A stretch of DNA of 64,000 nucleotides from Sanguinoderma infundibulare (Eukaryota; Basidiomycota; Agaricomycetes; Polyporales; Polyporaceae). Below are positions 54,499 to 64,000 of this stretch, one piece after another. Position numbers and translations under genes: made by a program. Within the stretch, counting starts at the first letter, position 1; the number at the start of each line of letters is the position of its first letter. Under the pieces are notes generated by a model. That model made no database searches, was not told the origin of the DNA, and saw nothing but the letters and a program-made list of their open reading frames with translations. The DNA lies in the NCBI GenBank assembly GCA_032821775.1, contig JAVLRN010000018.1, positions 186,001-250,000 on the forward strand. Reading direction: 5' to 3'.

Positions 54499-57400
54499 AT
54501 GGTCGCACAATCAGACAAACGTCTCATTTGGCATCCTCGCGGACAGAACAAGTTCATCGTCGGCGGCAGCACCCAGATCACCCTCTACGAATGGATTCCA
54601 CAGTCCTCGGAGATCAAGCAAGTCGCGTCGCAGCTGGAGTTGAACCAGATGAAGGTGAGCATACAGTCAATCATCCGTTTGTGCAGCCCCTTCGAGTCGT
54701 AGACCTCAATGGCTCCTTTTTCTTCCACGCCTGCAGTGTTTCGCCTGGTCGTCCGATCCTGTCTTAGACGACCTTATAGCGGTTGGATTCAGCAACGGCC
54801 GAGTTGACCTCCTGCGCTTCGACGCCGCGAAGCATGCGCATAACAGTGCGACTGTTTCTCTTCCTGCTCGTAACACGCGTGCGTGCAACACCCTTGGTTT
54901 CTCTCCCGCGAACCCCAGTTTTCTTGCTGTCGGTCTTGACAAGGTCCGCAACGATCCTAGCCTCGTAATCTGGGATATTCACTCTGCATTACCCACGCTG
55001 TCGTTCAACGCATCACCTGATGCCGACAGCGATAGCGAGAGCCAGACGGTCCCTTCACGAGCCGACGGTGGTGTTCGTCGTAGCACTGATCCTCGCCCAA
55101 TGCAACACTATGCGTCAGCGGAGGTCGTTTCTACCCTTTCCTGGCTTCCGAAGAACCCCCAGTTACTGCTGGCCGGGATATCCCATCGGTGGCTCCAGCT
55201 GTTCGACACCCGCACGACCGCGTCCCCTGCGAAGGCGGCGAGCAAAGTTCACGGCATCGCCACGGATCCGTTCGACGCCCACCGTGTGGCGTGCTACAGC
55301 GAGGGCATTGTCTCGATATGGGATATTCGGCGCTTCAGCCAGCCTGTCTTGACGTTCACGTCCAAGGATGCTTCTGCGGACGGCACGGATGGCGCGGTGG
55401 TCGCGCAGTCTAGTTCGCGAGGGAAGGGCGCGCCTACACCATCCACGGCTGTTGTGCCTCTAGCGCACGTAGAGTTCTCGTCGACGCGCAGAGGGACACT
55501 CGCAACGCTCGAGCGGGACGCCAGCCATGTTCGCTTCTGGGACATCCATCAAGCACAGTTCGTCGAGCCAGTTCCAGAAAGTAGCCGGTCGCGCGATTCG
55601 TCTCATTCAGGCGGGAAGGCGGTCAAGACTTCATGGGTCAAGCCATGGGCTGGTGCAGGTTCTTCAGCGAATCGGCCATCGTCGCCTCCTGCGGCAGCGG
55701 GAGAGCCCTCTCCGTACCACCTTGTCCTTGCGGATACGCGCAGAAGTGAGTACCGCGACCCCTGTATGTCTCACAGCCCGCTAACGGCCCGGATAGCGAA
55801 AAACTTTTCCCGCCCATTCACTTCATTTGCCCTTGTCCCGAGTTTGAAACCTCATTCTCTCACGTCCGACGTTATGTTCGTGAACAAGGACGGGGACCTC
55901 GAGCTGTACGCTGTGCACGACACACCAGTTCACCCTCCGTGGAGCTCCCGAGGGGACCTTGCGCTCGGCATCGGCTGCTCCTACACGGTCATTCCCGGAA
56001 TCACGGACGCGACGCCTCCTCGAGAACCCTGGGAGCTTCTCGCCAGCCGTCCTTCTCGTCCCGGCTCGCGCGCGTACTCTCTCGAACGCCAGGCGGATGG
56101 GTCTCTAGCGCCGCGCTTCCGGTCAAGGGAGTCATCGTATTACATCGCACCGCGGCCTGGCTTCCCCGCAACGTTCGGAAGAGGCGACGAGGATGGCTTC
56201 CCCGCGTTGGGCCCGGCGCACATGAGCGACGTGGGAGGACCGTCTCCTGGCAGGAGGGGCCTCCGCGAGCCTATCCCGGAAAACATGATGATCGTAAGGG
56301 AGCTTCCATTCGAACACACTGCTGTCATCAGAGGGCAGATCCCGAAGCGTTCGCGGCGCGGCGGGGACAATGATGGGGACCGTGGACGGAGTGCGCCTCC
56401 GACCACGCCGAAGACCATTACGTTGGCGTTGGGCGAAGGGGAGGGGAGAGGGAAGCATGTAAAGAAATCGTCAGCGGTGAAGGCTCTACAGCAGGTCGTT
56501 GAGTCCGACATCTCGATGTTAATCCGGAGGCGTGCGACAATAGTGTACGGCTTAACGGATGTGAGGAGCATCGTACTCGGTATTTCATCCATACAACTGA
56601 CATCGATGTGACTCTTCTGCAGCCCATGTACAACTCCGTCATTGCACACACGACGACCCCGGACGACCCCACGGTGTCCGAGCTTTGGCTATGGGTACAC
56701 CGTTAGTCAACGTCTACCTAACGCGTTTTGTTTGCCTCCTGACTTTTCGTTCAGACTCGCAGCGCCTTATCTTCTCACCCTCTCCCATCGTCGAGGGCTA
56801 CAACTTCGCGTACCAAGGCCTGACCGGCATTTGGGAAGGATTCCGGCCCATCCGGCCCTCTCCGCCCTCCGGGCAGCCCACGCCCCGCATTCCCGTTCGC
56901 AGCGCGCTGTTCGACGCGGCGCCTAGCGCCTCGCCGCTCCTTACGCCCCTCAATCTCGAGGTTCCGCCCCGTCCGAGCTCGAAGCACACCAGCCGCAGAC
57001 GGACTCAAACTCAGACGGCTGCGCCGTCTTTGCCAGAGGACTTCGTGAGCGCGATCGATGAACTGAATGCGAGGAATGGGAATTCGGAGGTGTGGAAGCC
57101 GTCTGTGTCGACTGGGCGACTGTCGCAGAGGCGATTTGCGTTGCAGCTTTGTGGGTGGAGCTTGGGGCAGGAAGATCTTGCCCGCGCGATTCGAAGGTGG
57201 GAGAGGGAGGGAAAGCATTCGCAAGCAGCGTGCTGGCTCGTCTTCACCGAACAGAACAAGCAGGCCATCGACATGCTGATGCGGAGTAAAGGTGAGGATC
57301 CGATCGCCTGAGCGTGAGCGTGGGCAGCCTGTACTTAACGCCACGTCTTCAGACGAGTCCCTCCATATGATGTCAGGCATGGTCGCTGCCTTGACGTCCA

Positions 57401-58386
57401 ATACATCCCGCAACCCGGATTTAGTGCAGCATTGTGAGCGCCTCGTCGTGCGGCTCCAAGACCCATACCTCCGCGCGCTCTTGACACACCTCACGGTCCG
57501 CGACTGGGCCGAGGTCCTCCAAGAGGATTCGCTGCCTCTCCGCGAACGTCTCGCCATTGCGTTCCAGTTCCTCGAGGACAAGAACGTCTCGTCGTATCTG
57601 AGGCGGATCGCGGAACGCGCGATCCACGACGGCGACATCCACGGGCTCTTCGTCACCGGGCTCACAACGGCGGCGGGCATGGACCTGCTCCAGGCCTACA
57701 TCGACACCTCGGGCGACGTACAGACTGCTGCGCTCGTGGCGGCGCTGTCGCCTGCGCTGGCGCGGGAGCCGCGCGCGGGACGGTGGATGAACACGTACCG
57801 GGACATGCTGGACGGCTGGAGGCTGTTCCACCATCGGTGTCACCTTGACATCGAGCGCGGGAAGGTCGTGCAGGACGCGGTGGAGTGCGGGGAGATGCAG
57901 TCGCCGATTGACTGGGCGCCGAAGCAGGTGCTGCTTCGGTGCAACTATTGCGGGAAACCGATCGAGGCGCCGTTCTCTTCGGAAGGCAACCCGCGGGTGA
58001 GTTGAGGTGTCGTTGGCTGGCCCCATGCGCTGACGCGATTCGTGCAGCCGACGTTGTGTCCGCATTGCAGCAAGCCGCTGCCGCGCTGCTCCGTGTGCCT
58101 TATGACGCTGAACCTCGCGCTGGAAAGTGGTCGTGGAGCGAACGCGTTGTCCGCCATCCCGTATGGTGCGTTCTCACTCTCTTCTGTGTGAATGCATGTT
58201 CCGCTTTCTTATGGTGATTGTACAGATACTCTGAACGAGGCACTGGTCTTCTGTCAGACGTGTCGGCACGGCGGGCACGCATCGCATATCCTAGAGTGGT
58301 TCTATGGCGAAGGGGGAGCGGCGTCTCGTGCACACGGTACATGTCCGATCGCGGGATGTGAATGTCGGTGTGGTGATGAGTTATGA
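54499..58386 (+). CDS. WD-repeat protein Mio/SEA4, GATOR2 (SEACAT) subunit
   Basis: Regulates TORC1 in response to amino acids as part of the vacuole-associated SEA complex. Start MVAQSDKRLIWHPRGQNKF at 54499. N-terminal WD-type blades follow: SDPVLDDLIAVGFSNGRVD, LAVGLDKVRNDPSLVIWDIH, VSTLSWLPKNPQLLLAGISH, VACYSEGIVSIWDIRRFSQ, LATLERDASHVRFWDIHQAQ. The middle has an alpha-solenoid (ALQLCGWSLGQEDLARAIRR, HSQAACWLVFTEQNKQAIDM, LTHLTVRDWAEVLQEDSLPL). The C-terminus is the family's zinc-binding RING-like end: LRCNYCGKPI, CPHCSKPLPRCSVCLMTLN, FCQTCRHGGHASHILEWF, CPIAGCECRCGDEL, stop at 58386. All expected blocks are present over about nine short introns and I found no frame break. This is the best-conserved single-copy gene of the window. 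Confidence 0.92.
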
Positions 58387-58899
58387 TCTCTTGAGGCTTT
58401 TTCACGGTTGCTCGCCGTCAGTGTATATACACATCTCTGTCTTAATGGCCAGTTGGCAAACACGATGACAATGCTCGTTAGACGGGCAATAGGTCAAAGT
58501 TGATATCTGTTGTTACAGAATGTATCAAAAATTCGTATTCTATCGTGTCTAGAGGGGGACGATTGAACATCACGGACTGGCACTGGCTTCTGTCGGCCCG
58601 ATTCTCGATGGTAGGAGGCCCCAAGAACACCCGAATCAATTTATTCCGTCGTTTGAGGGCGGGCTCTCGGATATCGCGATGGTGTGGGTACCGTCCGGCC
58701 ACGTTCTTCGTACGTGCTTCTTGGGGACTGCGGACGGAGATTGGTATGTGCCCTATACAGATGAAATAACCGGCTATCAGCAAGACGATTGTCAAAGTAT
58801 ACCACATCAGGAACTCACCTGTTGCTGGTGGCCGATTCATTGTGGAGCGACGGGGACTGTGAGCGGAGGATGCGGGCCTCTTCGACCGCACGGGGAACG
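58387..58899. other. Intergenic, weak minus-strand frame
   Basis: A 137-codon minus-strand frame (58478-58891) includes a hydrophobic run (FLMWYTLTIVLLIAGYFIC) but has no recognised relatives and follows the broken kinase; its upstream part (SLHNES-like text in another frame) may be residual kinase C-terminus. I do not call it a gene. Confidence 0.35.
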
Positions 58900-59765
<866 letters not shown>

Positions 59766-59888
59766 CCTCAGTGCCGGCACCACATCTGTGATTAGAGCAT
59801 TGCGGAGCTGGTTTCACAACCGCGTCTCAGTCAGCCAGACTCGGGCAAGGGCCGAACCATGGGAGAGAGTACATGCACACCTTGTAAG

Positions 59889-60149
59889 ATGTCTCGTAAA
59901 ACACATGGATGATCCCACGGAGATAGGCGACTGAGAAGACCGGTGTGAGCATCTTGCGCTGCTTCCTGTGCTGTTCCCCTTCTGTGACAAACAGACCCGG
60001 GCCGAGGAGCATGGTGCTGGTCATGACATTGACGTTAGCGCTGCTGCTGCTCGACATGCCTATCAATGCTGACATACCTCGCTGGAGCATTGCTGACGAC
60101 CGCTTCACGGTGGACGTCGGCGCGTCCTCCGGAGGCATGTGGGTGATTC
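59889..60149 (-). pseudogene. Single exon of a cytochrome P450 (N-terminal region)
   Basis: An exon bounded by a CTGCAG acceptor (60155-60150) and a GTGTGC donor just below 59880 reads MLLGPGLFVTEGEQHRKQRK, MLTPVFSVAYLRGIIHVFYE, TSYK, which is the helix-C region of fungal P450 monooxygenases (GxGL..EGExHRxQRKxLxPxFS). A possible preceding exon ends ICEALGDPLY near 60235. No I-helix, ExxR or haem-binding cysteine region occurs in this window, so this is a fragment. Confidence 0.75.
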
Positions 60150-61598
60150 CTGCAGCATGAAAGTCATAACCATCTGTTAGTACAAACACGAATAGCACAG
60201 AATAATATTTTGGAATAGACGTACAATACAACGGGTCGCCCAGGGCTTCACAGATGGTTGCTGCGGGTATCGCGCATCGGGGATGGAGAGAAAGGGAGGA
60301 ATGGACAACTCGGAAAGGAGTGTGGAGACGATGGCGGGTGGCCTGGCAAGTCCCTCTTGCGCGGCCTGCTTTTATGTTAGCTCTGGCACCATAATCTCGC
60401 CTCACCTGCGGCTAACCCTTCCGACACAACCCGGTTTCCAAGAGCGACTTTCGCGCGAGCACCGTCTCCCACAAAGACATATCTGCACCGCATATCTCCA
60501 CTAAACAGGGCAATATCTCCATGGCTGTTCTGCTTGTGCGTTCCGATCGCACCCAATTTCGCTTGCATGGCAGCCCTGCAGTTATTTCCCAGAATGTGAA
60601 ACCCGCCGCCGAGTGCGAAATCAACCTCGCGGCGCCCTACCAGTACCGTGAACGAAAGTGTGCACGGCTTTGTCAATGGCCCGCCGTCCATTGTGACGAG
60701 TCCAAGGCCGAGAGTGCCAACCGCGCCCAACAATGCGGTATCACATATGCCGAAGCAGAAGTAGCCAAGACGCAAGACAAAGACCGGGCCATGACACACC
60801 TGATCAAGTTGCACAGCGAGGTGGGAGTGCAGACTGATCCTTGTTGAACCACCGCAAGTTCGCCTCCCGAGCCTTGACATCCTGCTGCCACTGTCTGAGT
60901 GAGAACATGTCGAAGATCAAGAGCAGACACGCACAACCACAGCTATTGGGGATGTTCCTGTCCATCCTCCGCCACCATGTAGGTGTGAGCACCACGAATA
61001 TGCGTGCCTCCATTGCGGCCTCCATGCCGAAGCTCGAGAACACATGCGTGTGCATGCGCCCACACGTTCTGCTGAAGACAGCGAGGTGCTGTCACCACTT
61101 CCAGCGGGGCTGACCCCGACTGCGTTGTTTCCGGCACATTCGGTGTTGTCGTCACCTGCTCGATCTGCCTCTTCAGCTTCGTCCCCCACACCAGTACCGT
61201 TCGTGATCCAGTCGTCAGCATCTGCAATCCCGAGTTCAGTCTCGACCCGCTCGTCGCGGTTAGGGAAGGCCGCACCCCACCTGTGCGCCAGAGTCGAACA
61301 TCTATTCATAGCTCAGAATCAGCACATGGCTATCGTGCGGTGTGGGGAGCGCATCTAGATCTCACATACAACGTAAGCATAGACAGTACTCATCAGACAC
61401 AATTTCGCTTACCGCGGCAGAACTCCAGAGAACTTGGCAGGCGGAATTTGAGTTAAGCTACGCGGGTGTGCACTGTTGATCGCGCTTGTACCTGCTTGAC
61501 AACGCCCTGGGGTGATCTACGATCAAGGAGTGAGCACTCGATGTACCGAGATCCAATCGTTTGGCTTGACGCCATGGATCAGGCATTTTATTCGATGA
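60150..61598. other. No gene recognised between fragments
   Basis: Contains the possible upstream P450 exon near 60235-60290. Open frames of about 100 codons on both strands (60521-60847 plus, 60377-60880 minus) overlap each other and have no family resemblance. No RNA gene or strong repeat seen. Confidence 0.4.
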
Positions 61599-61639
61599 CT
61601 ATGATGACATTACGAACATTATGATGGCTAGACTCCCAT

Positions 61640-62740
61640 GGAAGTACTCACCCGAGGAGCGGACGCGCACCTCGTAATTCCGATCGCGGCGTTGCAGCAC
61701 CATGTGCGTGATGAGGTGCACGATTGTCTTCGTCCACCCCTTGCCTCCGCCAACGAGCAGCGGCAGACCCCATAGGCGACATCGGGGCATGCATCTTGAA
61801 GTCGAGCAAGGCCCCGGTCTCTTTGGACTGCTGTTTCTGCAGCTTGCGCGTACGATGCACCTCAGCGCGCATGTCCATGAGGGAGTGAAGCTCACGCTTG
61901 CAAAGGCGCTTCTCGGCAGCATCGAGTATGACTGTGTCCGTGTCCCTCGCGTCCAGGTCGGAGTGCACTGGAGGCAGCAGTGAGTTCACGACCGCGGTGA
62001 TCCGCTCACTCAGTTTGGCCTCGGCCATGCGTGCCATACGTTCCTCGGCCAGAGCGTTCTTTGGAAGAGTGCGGAGGGCGAGGAAGTTGTCGACCTCGAT
62101 GTTGGCCGATTGCGGATCCATTTGGACATCGATGAACCCAAAGTCATCCTCGTCAGGTGATGAGGAGTGCGCAAGTGGTGGATTCGACTGCAGGAATGAA
62201 CCGAGACCGGCCTGAGGTTGGGGCACACCGCAAGAAGCGAGGGCGAGATCGTCTCCATAGGGGGTTCCGGAAACATGGAATGATCCTTGTCTTTGAACTC
62301 GGGGAGAAGGGGATGTGGTGAGTGCGGAGAAGCTGGAAGCTCTGCTGTATCATACATGTCAAGAATGTTCGTATGGGGAGATCGAGGCATGGGCATAAGG
62401 TATACATGTTTATGGAGGAGTGCGGGGTTGTGAAGGTCGCTTAGAGGTCGTCTACAAGGAGATGATGGAGACAACTCTGCAGACTCACCATCCTCCGAGG
62501 GCATAACTGTGTTAGAGCATTCAGAGTCGAGGTCTGGGGACTGGAAATGCAGCAGCGACGAGTGCAAGAAGGGGATGAAAGGATCGTGGTCCTCCGGAGG
62601 AGGTGCGGACGGGTTCGAGGCAGATGGCTCACCAAAGGATGGTTTTCCGTGGAACCAGTGGGGAACGTGTTGGCCGAAAGGTATCTCGACAGGCGACAGT
62701 GGAGAGGGTTGTTGTACAGGTAGCGCATTGTATGTACAGA
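61640..62740 (-). pseudogene. Conserved hypothetical protein, probably degraded
   Basis: Two overlapping minus-strand frames share one protein's parts: upstream HDPFIPFLHSSLLHFQSPDL and HPLLPEFKDKDHSMFPEP in one frame, then LGSFLQSNPPLAHSSSPDED, DFGFIDVQMDPQSANIEVD, FLALRTLPKNALAEERMARM, KRELHSLMDMRAEVHRTRKL and GALLDFKMHAPMSPM in the next, ending in text like LVLQRRDRNYEVRVR in a third frame. The helical middle is protein-like and resembles polypore hypothetical proteins, without a named domain. Changes of frame without clear introns suggest decay, so I list it as a pseudogene with modest confidence. Confidence 0.45.
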
Positions 62741-62748
62741 TTGGACAC

Positions 62749-63423
62749 TTACATGTTGAGCTTGGGTTCCATGTAGTTGATGCTCTTGGGTACTCTACGG
62801 TCACGTCCGGCCGTGGAGGGCTCCGGTTCGAACTGAGTTGGCGGCACAACAGGGCTCGAGGAGCGCGGAATGGGCAGATGAGAAGATGGCTTGGACACGG
62901 GCGCGGGTGTCGTAGCAGGCGTAGAGAGGAAGTTCCGTGTAGAGGTGCTCGCCAAGCTTGTGGCAGATGTGGGCGCATCAACGTCCGGTGTCCGCTCACA
63001 ATCTGTGTCATGCAGAGTTCGTGAGATATCGCGGCCCGCGAGGGTTTCACATCTGCTGCACGCACCAGACGCGGTGTGCAGCAGAGACAGCGTCGAGCGG
63101 CTCACCTGGGTGTTGGTCACATCCTTGAACTTCGACTCGCACTCTTCTGTAACCTCTGCCGGTTATTCCGCAATGCGCTCGCGGAATCTCGGTATACACA
63201 TTGACGTCAGACTCACGCGCGCAATCGCCCTCCAAAAGCATCCTTCTTGTTTTTCTGTCTGCCTCAACCTCATCTTCTTCAGGCTCTGCATTCGCCCTCT
63301 TCCGAGGCCTTCTGTATGGGCGACTTGGGAATAGGGCCGGGTGGGCGATCGAGGCCATCTGCGACAGTAGCTGTGATGGCCAAAGTTGTCAAGATCCCAC
63401 TCTGTCACTGCGAGGGTCGTCAC
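62749..63423 (-). pseudogene. Shugoshin-like C-terminal region
   Basis: Shugoshin protects centromeric cohesin. Minus-strand exons read KRANAEPEEDEVEADRKTRR, EVTEECESKFKDVTNTQ, CETLAGRDISRTLHDTDCER, STRNFLSTPATTPAPVSKPS, LPIPRSSSPVVPPTQFEPEP and then RDRRVPKSINYMEPKLNM, which matches the basic C-terminal shugoshin motif (RRxxKxVNYxEPxLN) before a GTAAGT donor at about 62748. The N-terminal coiled coil that binds PP2A is not present in the window, nor a clear continuation after the donor. It is probably a 3' fragment of the gene; an intact gene with distant exons cannot be excluded at this window edge. Confidence 0.5.
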
Positions 63424-64000
63424 TTTCCAGTCTTGTTCAACTGATCATTGAAATCGAGTTCTATCACGTCGACAGCGGGTGGCGATGGCGCTTTGGATCA
63501 GGAAACCGGAAGACGGGTCGTGCTGGATGGCCATGACTGCAACTTAGTGCGCTTCTTTGGCGAGAGTGTCGCATATTGTCAAGTGTATATGCGAACGGCC
63601 GCCGTGAGCGTGGCAGATGGTGAAGCGGTTGCGGTGGTCAAGAGCAAGCCGAGGGAATGACGCATGATTCATGATGGGGCTGCCTAGAATGGCAGGTGCG
63701 GGCGTCTCCAGCGTGGTGGTGCGGCGCGTCTCAAGTCCGCCTGCTCGCACTTGATGGTGACTTTAACCTTCATTGCCGACGTATCAGAACACGAAACCAT
63801 TCGGGGAAGCTGCGGAACTTCGAGAACTTCCATTGACAGGTTCTCCTCTGCAACAGAACCACCCAACCTCAACAGGTGAGCTGCTCGCTCAGCGGTGTCC
63901 ATTGTGCTGACATCCTACTGACCCACAAAACACAGAGTACTCTGAAAATTCCAGCCGAAAATCGTCCCATTTGTTGCAATTCGAGCTCGGGGACGTGCCA
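63424..64000. other. Window end, nothing firm
   Basis: A 72-codon minus-strand frame (63684-63902; begins MDTAERAAHLLRLGG) has good protein character and an ATG close to the window end, so it may be the first exon of a gene cut off or broken here. No family recognised. Confidence 0.3.

Noticed and set aside
60377..60880. 167-codon minus ORF with glycine/valine-rich text
   Set aside because: Overlaps an equally plausible plus-strand frame, has no recognisable domain and no splice context.

Overview
The window is eukaryotic and reads as a basidiomycete mushroom-forming fungus (Agaricomycetes, probably a polypore-type species). Genes are densely intron-broken with 45-60 bp GT-AG introns, base composition is GC-rich, and recognisable proteins (KDZ transposases with CxC1/CxC2 clusters, a TET/JBP dioxygenase, a CE16 esterase, a Mio/SEA4 homologue, carnitine acetyltransferase) match that group. 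There are no bacterial operons, rRNA, tRNA or CRISPR features that I can see. Most real genes must be assembled from several exons, often in frames with no start codon of their own. Species-level placement is inference. All family assignments were made by eye from motif and sequence memory, without a search. 

Layout. 0.5-5.3 kb: an intact 13-exon CxC1-KDZ transposase with a C-terminal Ulp1-type protease. 5.3-10.8 kb: non-coding repeats, a minus-strand lineage-specific gene, a kinase-like gene and small hypothetical genes. 11.5-18.2 kb: broken, intron-containing pieces of ordinary genes (TFIP11/Ntr1-type G-patch splicing factor, CE16 acetylesterase, PP4 phosphatase catalytic subunit, eIF4G MA3 region) around one F-box-like gene. 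18.4-21.7 kb: an open TET/JBP-type 2OG-Fe(II) dioxygenase gene. 22.2-23.3 kb: a zinc-knuckle protein with an RNase H1 N-terminal-like domain. 23.9-27.3 kb: a decayed CxC2-KDZ transposase lacking most of its catalytic core. 28.2-34.4 kb: a large repeat-bearing lineage-specific gene with a 1.5 kb higher-order minisatellite. 34.4-37.3 kb: a perfect 23-bp hairpin and an AT-rich palindrome array. 

From 37.3 to 58.4 kb the content is more conventional: carnitine O-acetyltransferase (minus), a small hypothetical gene, a 1.45-kb segmental duplication of the 5' part of a single-pass membrane-protein gene followed by that gene itself, a nitronate monooxygenase with a premature stop (minus), and the GATOR2/SEAC subunit Mio/SEA4 (plus). 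From 58.8 kb to the end lie more broken minus-strand fragments: an FHA/Chk2-type kinase, a P450 exon, a conserved hypothetical protein and a shugoshin-like C-terminus. 

The first 34 kb therefore looks like a transposon-rich accessory island in which KDZ elements, a TET/JBP gene, trapped host-gene fragments and one family of 12-bp GC-rich minisatellites sit together, next to a stretch of core metabolism and nutrient-signalling genes.
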